A stretch of DNA of 64,000 bases from Imtechella halotolerans (GTDB lineage Bacteria > Bacteroidota > Bacteroidia > Flavobacteriales > Flavobacteriaceae): positions 1,237,001 to 1,301,000 of the forward strand of contig NZ_CP117969.2 in assembly GCF_028743515.2 (NCBI RefSeq), in the 5' to 3' direction. Under the pieces are notes generated by a model. The model saw only the letters and a list, made by a program, of their open reading frames with translations, was not told the DNA's origin and did not search any database. Shown piece after piece: positions 35,045-42,268 of this stretch; within the stretch, counting starts at the first letter, position 1, and every line of letters starts with the position of its first letter. The translations under genes and the position numbers were made by a program.

Positions 35045-35818
35045 CTATACCTCTAGCCAGTCTTTAAAGGGGGCTGTATTGCTTTGACTGGTCAGAAGAA
35101 ATTTATCATGACCCTGGATCCATACTGCCAATGAATTTTTTGTATAGCGCTCTATACGTTCAACCTGATTTTTATGCACTACTTCACTTCTATTAATCCT
35201 AAAGAATAGCATGGGATCTAAAACTACTTCAAGTTCCTTTAATGAACCCACAGTGAGCATATGTCTTTTTCCTAAAGTATCTATGGCAAATACTACACCT
35301 TCCTCGCTAGAAAAATAAGCTATTTTAGCCACCTCCAAAAAATAAGTCCCTTTATGAGAAGAAACCGAAAAACGACTTTTGTATTGTTTTTCTTTACTAC
35401 TAGTTTGCTGAACTAACTGATGAAGTGTACGCAAAAACTCCTTTTCCTGACTATTTTGTGTGCGAAGGGTAGTAAACTTTTTCCATGCCTGTAAAAAACG
35501 ATCCAATGTAAATGGTTTTAATAAATACGAAATACCATTACTTTCAAAGGCATCCATTAAATATTGATTATACGCTGTTGTAAATATGATAGGACAATTT
35601 ACAGATACCTGGTTATAAATTTCAAATGCATTTCCGTCTAATAATTCTATGTCCGATAAAATCAAATCAACACTTGACGCGGTAGTTAAAAAACAAATGG
35701 CATCAGCAACAGTGTCAATTTCAGCTAAAATTGTAATCGGAGTATCTACCTCACTTAGAAAGCGAATTAATTTCCTTCTAGCTGGTAATTCATCCTCTAT
35801 AATGACAACATTTATCAT
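35045..35818 (-). CDS. LytTR-family response regulator
   Basis: 257 residues: receiver domain (1-120, acidic E-D-E at 8-10, phosphoacceptor Asp in L-I-L-S-D-I-E-L-L) and LytTR DNA-binding domain (about 155-255, with V-A-K-I-A-Y-F-S-S-E-E-G and F-F-R-I-N-R-S-E-V-V-H). It overlaps the kinase gene upstream by four bases (ATGA). Together they form a LytS/LytT-type pair. Its target genes are not evident; the exported protein gene at 36918 lies just upstream of the pair. Confidence 0.93.
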   Translation of the reverse strand: MINVVIIEDELPARRKLIRFLSEVDTPITILAEIDTVADAICFLTTASSVDLILSDIELLDGNAFEIYNQVSVNCPIIFTTAYNQYLMDAFESNGISYLLKPFTLDRFLQAWKKFTTLRTQNSQEKEFLRTLHQLVQQTSSKEKQYKSRFSVSSHKGTYFLEVAKIAYFSSEEGVVFAIDTLGKRHMLTVGSLKELEVVLDPMLFFRINRSEVVHKNQVERIERYTKNSLAVWIQGHDKFLLTSQSNTAPFKDWLEV

Positions 35819-36852
35819 TGATTTGTAGATTTGATAATAGGTAAATTTACCGAAAAAAGTTCGGCGGTTTCTACTATTTGGATTGACCTGTCCGTTAGTA
35901 ATATATACTGTTCTGTAAGATTCTTTAGAGCTCGTCCTCCATTTGTTTTAACTTGTTTTTTCTTTGCACAAGTATTGGAAACAATTATCATCTGATCCTC
36001 AGTGAACACTTCGATTAAAATTGGCTTATCTCGGGTACCAATATTGTGCTGTACCGCATTTTCTAAGAGCAATTGCAAGGTTAAGGGAGGTATAAAACCA
36101 TCCATATTCTGCGGTCGCCTAATTGTAAAAAGGTACGCGTCTCCGTATTTATGTTTTATCAAATCAATATAACTTTGAGCAAATTGCAACTCCTCCTGTA
36201 AAGAAACCAATTGCTTATCTGACGTATACAGAACATACCTATATAATTCTGAAAAATCATTTAAAAAAGTAGATGCTTTAATTCCATCTTCTTCAATCAG
36301 TTGATCCAAAATATTAAGATTATTAAATAAAAAATGAGGATTCAATTGAGATTTAAGTTGAGAAATTTTAACCTCTGACAATGCTTCATGGTAAGCAACA
36401 AGTTGTTGCTGTTGCATTCTATGTCTTCTATTAAAATAATATGCCAAATAAAAGCTTCCATAAATAATAGCATCTAAAACTAGTCCGAAATTTTTACTCA
36501 CTAATACTTGAGTATTAAAATTCTTACTGACAGTATCAAATGCTATGGCTATTACAAAAGAGAACAAATTATTAAGTATTACATAGGTCACCAATGAAAG
36601 CATAAAAACGCTTACGATCTTCTTTATTGGATACCCCTCTCCATTGATGTATTTTGTTAAAAAGAATCGCATTATCACAAAAAGAAACCCAATACTAATA
36701 AGCGCTCCAATGGCCGCATCCGGAGTAAATGTATAAGCATTGACATCCCTTCTAATCAATATACGTACCTGTATAGACTCAGCGTAGGCAAATAATAAAA
36801 GAAACCCAATAAAATAACGGTGTTCTTTAATTCTTAATAATAGTAACTTCAT
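35815..36852 (-). CDS. LytS-type membrane sensor histidine kinase
   Basis: 345 residues. About four membrane helices in residues 10-145, then the His_kinase module with Q-L-N-P-H-F-L-F-N-N-L-N (phospho-His near 173) and an ATPase part with L-L-E-N-A-V-Q-H-N-I. The usual G-x-G-x-G-L-x-N box is altered to N-G-G-R-A-L-K-N-L, which still keeps the G..L-N spacing. The signal is probably sensed in the membrane. Start at 36852, 20 bases behind a TATTTTTG element (36880-36873) that overlaps the terminator of the preceding gene. Confidence 0.9.
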   Translation of the reverse strand: MKLLLLRIKEHRYFIGFLLLFAYAESIQVRILIRRDVNAYTFTPDAAIGALISIGFLFVIMRFFLTKYINGEGYPIKKIVSVFMLSLVTYVILNNLFSFVIAIAFDTVSKNFNTQVLVSKNFGLVLDAIIYGSFYLAYYFNRRHRMQQQQLVAYHEALSEVKISQLKSQLNPHFLFNNLNILDQLIEEDGIKASTFLNDFSELYRYVLYTSDKQLVSLQEELQFAQSYIDLIKHKYGDAYLFTIRRPQNMDGFIPPLTLQLLLENAVQHNIGTRDKPILIEVFTEDQMIIVSNTCAKKKQVKTNGGRALKNLTEQYILLTDRSIQIVETAELFSVNLPIIKSTNQ

Positions 36853-36872
36853 AATTTAAGTACGATGATGTA

Positions 36873-36906
36873 CAAAAATAGCACTATACTGAAAGTACAG
36901 TGCTAT
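36873..36906 (-). terminator. Terminator of the exported protein gene; its T-tract doubles as a -7 element
   Basis: Arms of 13 bases (36878-36890 and 36894-36906) with a single mismatch and a 3-base loop. On the minus strand the stem is followed by TTTTG. The same bases read TATTTTTG (36880-36873), an exact -7 promoter match for the kinase gene. Confidence 0.72.
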
Positions 36907-36917
36907 TATCATTTTAT

Positions 36918-37664
36918 TTATTTGGTTGTTTCCGGAAACGATGCAATCACATTACCTTTATCATCGTAAAAATCAAGCTTTGCATTATTATCTTTATCAA
37001 CATAAAACATAGCCTTTGGCATTCCTTGATCATCAAAAAGGAAAAGTCCATTATTCATACTTCTTGTTTTACCTAGCATAATTCGAGGCGCACCTCCAAC
37101 TAATCCTTCTTCCTGATATTGCTTGTATTTAACTTTGGCAGCCTCTGGATTTTCCTTTCTCAGTTGAGCTATTTCATCACTAATCTCCATCATTCTCTCC
37201 TGAGTTTCCTTTTCTGGTCTATCATTAAAGACCAAAGAACTAGTAACCATTCGCTTATCACCTTTCTTAAAATCTTGGGTAAGCAGTTGCATTACCTGGT
37301 CACCATCATATTGGTCATAAGTCAAGGATAAGCCTGAGCTATGACCATTGGCACTTTTTGCCCCATCATAAATGAATCCACCACATTCTATTCCTTCTTC
37401 ATTATAAAAAAGCATTCCTGAACGCTTTTTCCTATCAGCGTTCGTTTTGCGTCCATTTATTTTATCCGTACCATTTGGAAATCGATCTACATTTGTGATA
37501 ATCATTTTTACCGTACCATCAGGTTCAACTATATTTATTCGTTCAACATCCAACTCCGCAAATTTGTGATTCCCTGTTTGCTTAAATGCAGAAGAAGCTA
37601 TATAAGTTACTCCGATTGCCGATGCGATTGCAAATGTTCTTAAAAAAGTGCGTTCTCTGTCCAT
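36918..37664 (-). CDS. Exported protein of unknown function (paralogue of the 51727 gene)
   Basis: 248 residues with an N-terminal hydrophobic segment (about 8-27), probably a signal anchor. The body holds short beta-strand modules with D-G or N-E-E-G turns: R-I-N-I-V-E-P-D-G-T-V-K-M-I-I near residue 40, G-M-L-F-Y-N-E-E-G-I-E-C-G-G near 85, and a C-terminal pair G-L-F-L-F-D-D-Q-G and L-D-F-Y-D-D-K-G. The first half aligns with the protein at 51727-52224. A helical insert (about 150-185) is Glu/Lys-rich. No known domain recognised. It precedes the LytST pair on the same strand but ends in its own terminator. Confidence 0.7.
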   Translation of the reverse strand: MDRERTFLRTFAIASAIGVTYIASSAFKQTGNHKFAELDVERINIVEPDGTVKMIITNVDRFPNGTDKINGRKTNADRKKRSGMLFYNEEGIECGGFIYDGAKSANGHSSGLSLTYDQYDGDQVMQLLTQDFKKGDKRMVTSSLVFNDRPEKETQERMMEISDEIAQLRKENPEAAKVKYKQYQEEGLVGGAPRIMLGKTRSMNNGLFLFDDQGMPKAMFYVDKDNNAKLDFYDDKGNVIASFPETTK

Positions 37665-37692
37665 AATTAGTTTGTTTTTAAAATTGATACTG

Positions 37693-37700
37693 CAAATCTA
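37693..37700 (-). promoter_or_regulatory. -7 element for the exported protein gene at 36918
   Basis: TAGATTTG on the minus strand, an exact TAnnTTTG match, 28 bases before the ATG at 37664. Confidence 0.5.
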
Positions 37701-37790
37701 GTAGTGGATTCATGCACTTAAAATCAAAAAACAAGGAACCAAGGAAAAAGAACTATGGACTAAGGAATAATGGCTTTAAATGATGAAGAC

Positions 37791-38258
37791 TTAGTCCCAA
37801 ATAAAAGGTCTATTTTGTCCCATAGCCCTTAAATAAGCTAAAAACTGGCCGGCATGCACAGACTCATGATATCCAATTCGAAGTATATAATCATATAAGA
37901 TTCTTTTCTGACCAGTTCCAGGATGTATAATATTCAATTCTAAAAGTTCTTCCTCACTAAAATTTGAAATTGTTTGGAGTAAGTCCTCACGAAATGATTG
38001 GGTTAATTCCAGTTCTGTCATTAAATCGACAAAAGGAACGTTTTCTAGAGGTGCTTGATAGGCTGTCATATCTTCACCTTTTATAATTTTATTCCAACCA
38101 TAATCAGCTGAAAGTACATGACGAATCATATTAGAAGCTTTAAAAGCCTTTGGGTCAGGTCTCCAATCATAGTTCTCTGGAAGGAGACCTTCCCATAAAA
38201 GTATACTTCGACGTCTAATTTCAGTTAAATTAAAAATCAGTAGTTCCTGTTTAGTCAT
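37791..38258 (-). CDS. DinB-family protein
   Basis: 155-residue four-helix protein of the DinB/YfiT-like superfamily. Three His residues in the pattern expected for metal binding: R-H-V-L-S-A-D-Y-G-W near residue 47, and Y-H-E-S-V-H-A-G-Q-F near 131-135. Members are often thiol transferases or detoxification enzymes; this one cannot be assigned further. An 8-base inverted repeat (37757-37764 with 37790-37797) spans its stop codon and may help termination. Confidence 0.82.
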   Translation of the reverse strand: MTKQELLIFNLTEIRRRSILLWEGLLPENYDWRPDPKAFKASNMIRHVLSADYGWNKIIKGEDMTAYQAPLENVPFVDLMTELELTQSFREDLLQTISNFSEEELLELNIIHPGTGQKRILYDYILRIGYHESVHAGQFLAYLRAMGQNRPFIWD

Positions 38259-38497
38259 TGAAAATTAATTTGCACCCTCAAACAAGGGGGATGATTACAT
38301 TTGTTTTATTTATAAATACAACAAAATCAATTATTTAAAATATTGATTGTTTTTAAAGACATGGGATTTTTATAAAAATAATAAGAATTGTAATACAAAC
38401 CATTAGAATAAATTGTGATACATTCAAATGATGTTCAATAATAACCTCCTAAATTTGTCAAAATTATAAGCCTACTTTCACCCTATTTTATACTAAA

Positions 38498-38917
38498 ATG
38501 CAATTATTGAATAGTATTCTATTTATTATCTTTCTCATGCTCGCCATTATTCATTTCTATTGGGCTCTTGGTGGTAATTGGGGGATTTCATCAGTATTGC
38601 CGACAGATAAGCATGGTACAAAAAAGTTACATCCAAAAAAAACGGACAGTGCTATTGTGGGATGTGTCCTATTGATATTCTCACTGTTCTATGCTTTCAA
38701 TATGGGAATTTCTGGGTATAAATTTCCATCAGTGCTCTTCAATTATTTTGGATGGATCATTCCCGGAATTTTTTTAGTAAGAGCAATTGGAGATTTTAAT
38801 TATGTAGGATTTTTTAAAAAGGTAAAGTATACAGCATTTGGCAAAAAAGACACTTATTTCTTTTCCCCATTGTGCTTATTAATTGCTGCTATTGGTTTTA
38901 TTATATATTTCAACTAG
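38498..38917 (+). CDS. DUF3995 membrane protein
   Basis: 139 residues with four hydrophobic helices (about 5-22, 50-68, 80-97, 120-138). The N-terminal H-F-Y-W-A-L-G-G-N-W-G motif is typical of the family. No enzymatic motif and no known function. It stands alone between a minus-strand DinB gene and the DUF2200 gene. Confidence 0.82.
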   Translation: MQLLNSILFIIFLMLAIIHFYWALGGNWGISSVLPTDKHGTKKLHPKKTDSAIVGCVLLIFSLFYAFNMGISGYKFPSVLFNYFGWIIPGIFLVRAIGDFNYVGFFKKVKYTAFGKKDTYFFSPLCLLIAAIGFIIYFN

Positions 38918-39007
38918 ACCTCTTAGATGTTATCACTAACATCTTTAACTCTCCACCTATTTCTTTTTAGTACTTTAGAATAGTGAATCAAATAAATCAT
39001 CAAATAC

Positions 39008-39376
39008 ATGAAAAATAGTAACTCTCATGATGAACGTATAGCTAAGATGACATTTGCTTCGGTATACCCACATTATGTAACTAAAATAGAAAAAAAGAAC
39101 CGTACTAAGGAAGAATTACATCAGGTAATAGAGTGGTTGACTTCATTCAATGAAGAAACATTAAAAGAACTCATTAATAACAAAGTTACCTTTGAAGAAT
39201 TCTTCCGAAGAGCCAATATTAATCAAAATGCTCATCTAATTACTGGAGTAATATGTGGTTATCGAGTAGAAGATATTAAAAATCAGCTTACACAGAAAGT
39301 ACGATACTTGGATAAATTAGTAGATGAATTGGCAAAAGGAAGAAAACTTGACAAAATTCTAAGATCATCTGACTAA
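39008..39376 (+). CDS. DUF2200 family protein
   Basis: 122 residues. Family signature: R-I-A-K-M-T-F-A-S-V-Y-P-H-Y-V-T-K near residue 10, R-T-K-E-E-L-H-Q-V-I-E-W-L-T, and the I-T-G-V-I-C-G-Y-R-V-E-D-I segment. Soluble, mostly helical, of unknown role. Ends at a hairpin shared with the convergent peptidase gene. Confidence 0.85.
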   Translation: MKNSNSHDERIAKMTFASVYPHYVTKIEKKNRTKEELHQVIEWLTSFNEETLKELINNKVTFEEFFRRANINQNAHLITGVICGYRVEDIKNQLTQKVRYLDKLVDELAKGRKLDKILRSSD

Positions 39377-39391
39377 TAAGTATCTAAAAAA

Positions 39392-39413
39392 AAAGCCTGA
39401 ATTAACAGGCTTT
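39392..39413. terminator. Bidirectional terminator (DUF2200 / dipeptidase)
   Basis: Perfect 8-base arms AAAGCCTG (39392-39399) and CAGGCTTT (39406-39413) between convergent genes. Flanking A-runs give a U-tract on the minus strand. Confidence 0.82.
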
Positions 39414-39425
39414 AATAATTCTAAT

Positions 39426-40889
39426 TTATTCTTTATTTGGTATGGCTTTCAACACCTCCTGAACAAAAGTCCAAAACTTTTGTACTGAACTAATGCTAGC
39501 TCTTTCATCTGGAGAATGAGCACCTTTAATAGTGGGACCAAAACTGATCATATCCATCTCAGGATAATTCTGACCTAATATTCCACACTCTAATCCTGCA
39601 TGACAAGCCACTACCTTAGGCTCCTCATTAAATAACAACTCATATTGAGAGGTAAGAACTTTAAGGATTGGCGACCCTACATTAGGTGTCCATCCTGGAT
39701 AACTCCCTGAAAATGTCACCTCGCAGCCACACAACTCAAATACTGCTCTTAACGCATTGGCTAAATCCATTTTAGCGCTTTCTACTGATGATCGCGTGAG
39801 ACAACTAATATGAATAGTCCCATTTTTAATCAGAACTCTTGCAATATTATTGCTAGTCTCCACCAGATTCTCCATAGTTGTGCTCATGGCATATACTCCA
39901 TTATGTGCGGCATATAGAGCCCTTGTTATACCTTCTTGCACTCCCAAACTCATCACCTGTTCAGGTAATGCCACAGCCTCAGCAGAAATATGCAAGGATG
40001 GCTCTGTGTGTTTTAACTCCTTTTTGATGGTCTGCGCTAATTGGTTAAACTCAAAAGCAAAAGCGTCGTGATGTACCTTGTCTACTACTACTATAGCAAA
40101 GCTCTCTCTAGGTATGGCATTTCGTAATCCACCACCATCGACCTCTGAAATACGTAATCCAAAACTCTCAAACCCATCAAAAAGTAATCGGTTCATAATT
40201 TTGTTTGCATTTCCCAATCCACGATGAATATCCATTCCACTATGCCCACCTTGTAAACCTTTTACCGTAATTCGATACGCTACTACTTCTTCCGGAATTT
40301 CCTCTTCCTCATAGGTTCTAATTGCTGTAATATCAATACCTCCTGCACATCCTATATCTATTTCGTCATCTTCTTCTGTATCTAAATTTAAAAGAATTTC
40401 ACCTTCAAGTAACCCACCTTGAAGCCCCATAGCTCCCGTCATACCCGTTTCTTCATCAATTGTAAAAAGAGCCTCAATAGGGGGATGAGCAATATCTTTG
40501 CTTTCTAAAATGGCCATTATAGTAGCTACTCCTAAACCATTATCAGCCCCTAAGGTTGTTCCACGAGCACGTACCCAATCACCATCTACATACATTTCTA
40601 TTCCTTGAGTAGCAAAATCAAAGGTTACATCTGCATTCTTTTGATGTACCATGTCCAAATGAGACTGCATTACCACCGTCTTTTTTTTCTCCATTCCTGA
40701 AGTAGCTGGTTTCTTAATTATCACATTTCCAACCTCATCCACTATGGTTTCTAACCCTAAATGTTTTCCGAATTCAACCATAAAAGCAATCACTTTAGCC
40801 TCTTTTTTAGAAGCCCTAGGCACAGCATTTAAATCGGCGAACTTATTCCACAAAGCCTGAGGAGACAATTGTCGTATATCTGTATTCAT
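39426..40889 (-). CDS. pepD: Aminoacyl-histidine dipeptidase (cytosol non-specific dipeptidase)
   Basis: 487-residue M20 metallopeptidase that hydrolyses carnosine-like and other dipeptides. Motifs: Q-S-H-L-D-M-V-H-Q-K (metal-binding His/Asp), G-A-D-N-G-L-G-V-A (bridging Asp), T-I-D-E-E-T-G-M-T-G-A (catalytic Glu pair), D-T-E-E-D-D-E-I-D-I-G-C-A-G-G, and H-A-G-L-E-C-G near the end. The ATG at 40889 is chosen because a -7 element lies just upstream. The longer open frame to 41045 crosses that promoter and adds 52 residues absent from the family. Confidence 0.94.
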   Translation of the reverse strand: MNTDIRQLSPQALWNKFADLNAVPRASKKEAKVIAFMVEFGKHLGLETIVDEVGNVIIKKPATSGMEKKKTVVMQSHLDMVHQKNADVTFDFATQGIEMYVDGDWVRARGTTLGADNGLGVATIMAILESKDIAHPPIEALFTIDEETGMTGAMGLQGGLLEGEILLNLDTEEDDEIDIGCAGGIDITAIRTYEEEEIPEEVVAYRITVKGLQGGHSGMDIHRGLGNANKIMNRLLFDGFESFGLRISEVDGGGLRNAIPRESFAIVVVDKVHHDAFAFEFNQLAQTIKKELKHTEPSLHISAEAVALPEQVMSLGVQEGITRALYAAHNGVYAMSTTMENLVETSNNIARVLIKNGTIHISCLTRSSVESAKMDLANALRAVFELCGCEVTFSGSYPGWTPNVGSPILKVLTSQYELLFNEEPKVVACHAGLECGILGQNYPEMDMISFGPTIKGAHSPDERASISSVQKFWTFVQEVLKAIPNKE

Positions 40890-40911
40890 AATTTTGGTAT
40901 TATTTAAAGTA

Positions 40912-40919
40912 CAAATATA
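40912..40919 (-). promoter_or_regulatory. -7 promoter element for pepD
   Basis: TATATTTG on the minus strand, an exact match to TAnnTTTG, 22 bases before the ATG at 40889. No clear TTG at the -33 distance. Confidence 0.55.
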
Positions 40920-41095
40920 CCCTTTTTTAAAGGATACTTTTTCTAATGGAAGGTAGTTGAATCCCATGTTTTTTATCGATAAAAAATGACACTTTATCGA
41001 AGTTACCCAAAAATCTAATTTCTTACCTTTATATTCGTAATGCATGTCCGAACCCTATAATTGAGATATTCATTACGTCTCATAGCTATCCGTGA

Positions 41096-42184
41096 ATGCC
41101 TATTTATATGACTCGAAAAATCAAGAGAATTAAGACATTTATTGCCTTGTCTATTATTCCACAAATATTTCTTGTTAAGCTACTCGGCTCAAATCCTCAT
41201 TTAATAGAAACCTATTATAGTAATGGCTTCTATCCAAAGTTATCAATGCTTTATAGATATATTTTTGGATGGATTCCTTTCTCTATTGGTGACATTTTTT
41301 ATACCCTGTTGGGAATTTTAATTGTTCGATTTTTACTTATTCGAGGTAAATGGTTTTTTGAGCATACCAGGGCATTTTTCAGAGAATTGTTTGTAGTTGT
41401 TTCTATTGCCTATTTTGTATTCCATCTATTTTGGGGAATGAATTACTATAGACAACCCATATCAAAAAGCATGGGGCTTTCTGAAGACTATACCAGTCAG
41501 CAACTTTATGATTTCACTGAACGTATCGTTGCAAAATCTAATGAGATTCATTTAAAAATCACCCAAAATGATTCCATGAAAGTGGTCATGCCCTATAGTA
41601 AAGAAGAAACCTTTACAATGACTCAGAATGGATTTGATAATCTTGCAAGACAGTACCCTCAATTTACCTATTATCCACAGAGTGTAAAGAAGTCATTATA
41701 CAGTAAAATGCTTACATACATGGGGTACAGTGGATACCTTAATCCCTTCACTCATGAGGCTCAGGTTAACGGACTTATTCACAACTATAAATTCCCAACC
41801 ACCACTTGCCATGAAATTGCCCATCAATTAGGTTATTCAGCTGAAAATGAAGCAAACTTTGTAGGTTACCTTGCGGCAGTTCATAATGAAGATATTTATT
41901 TCAAATATTCAGCCTATATATTTGTTATGCGTTATTGTTTAGGAGAGATTCGTAGAAGAGACCCTGACAAATTCGTTGAGTTTAACACTAAGATTAACCC
42001 AGGAATTATTAAAAACTACATTGAAGTATCCAACTTCTGGAAAAAATACGAAAATGTGGCAGAACCTGCGTTTAAAAGTACCTATAACACCTTTTTAAAG
42101 GCAAATAGTCAAAAGGAAGGCATGAAAAGCTACAATTATGTAGTCGCTCTTCTGGTTAATTATTACAAAGATCGTCCGTTATAA
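41096..42184 (+). CDS. DUF3810 membrane protein, putative zinc metalloprotease
   Basis: 362 residues. Three N-terminal hydrophobic segments (about 12-28, 55-75, 95-118) are followed by an outward domain. That domain holds H-E-I-A-H (His239-Glu240-Ile-Ala-His243), an H-E-x-x-H zinc-protease motif, and downstream E-N-E-A-N-F-V-G-Y with a Glu that could be the third zinc ligand, as in gluzincins. G-Y-L-N-P-F-T-H-E-A just before is also conserved in the family as I recall it. No substrate known. A second ATG at 41108 would shorten it by four residues. Confidence 0.83.
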   Translation: MPIYMTRKIKRIKTFIALSIIPQIFLVKLLGSNPHLIETYYSNGFYPKLSMLYRYIFGWIPFSIGDIFYTLLGILIVRFLLIRGKWFFEHTRAFFRELFVVVSIAYFVFHLFWGMNYYRQPISKSMGLSEDYTSQQLYDFTERIVAKSNEIHLKITQNDSMKVVMPYSKEETFTMTQNGFDNLARQYPQFTYYPQSVKKSLYSKMLTYMGYSGYLNPFTHEAQVNGLIHNYKFPTTTCHEIAHQLGYSAENEANFVGYLAAVHNEDIYFKYSAYIFVMRYCLGEIRRRDPDKFVEFNTKINPGIIKNYIEVSNFWKKYENVAEPAFKSTYNTFLKANSQKEGMKSYNYVVALLVNYYKDRPL

Positions 42185-42220
42185 ACGTTAAAATAATCTA
42201 AACAAATAAGTATTTCAAAC

Positions 42221-42266
42221 TGGGTTGATTACCTTTAGACTGCTAATTTATTAAATAATCAACCCA
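42221..42266 (+). promoter_or_regulatory. 11-base inverted repeat at the amidohydrolase start
   Basis: TGGGTTGATTA (42221-42231) and TAATCAACCCA (42256-42266) are perfect inverted copies, 24 bases apart. They end two bases before the ATG at 42269. A possible -7 element TACCTTTA (42230-42237) begins at the inner edge of the left arm. The arrangement suggests an operator straddling the promoter, or a hairpin hiding the start codon if transcription begins further upstream. Confidence 0.5.
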
Positions 42267-42268
42267 AT

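Noticed and set aside
38259-38300. CCCTTGTTTGAGGG hairpin before the DinB gene as a third copy of the mutase-flanking element
   Set aside because: Only a 4-base stem and part of the core match; the AGTCCCTT and TTTTATA blocks are missing.
40890-41045. N-terminal extension of the dipeptidase
   Set aside because: It crosses a TATATTTG promoter element and has no counterpart in the M20 family.
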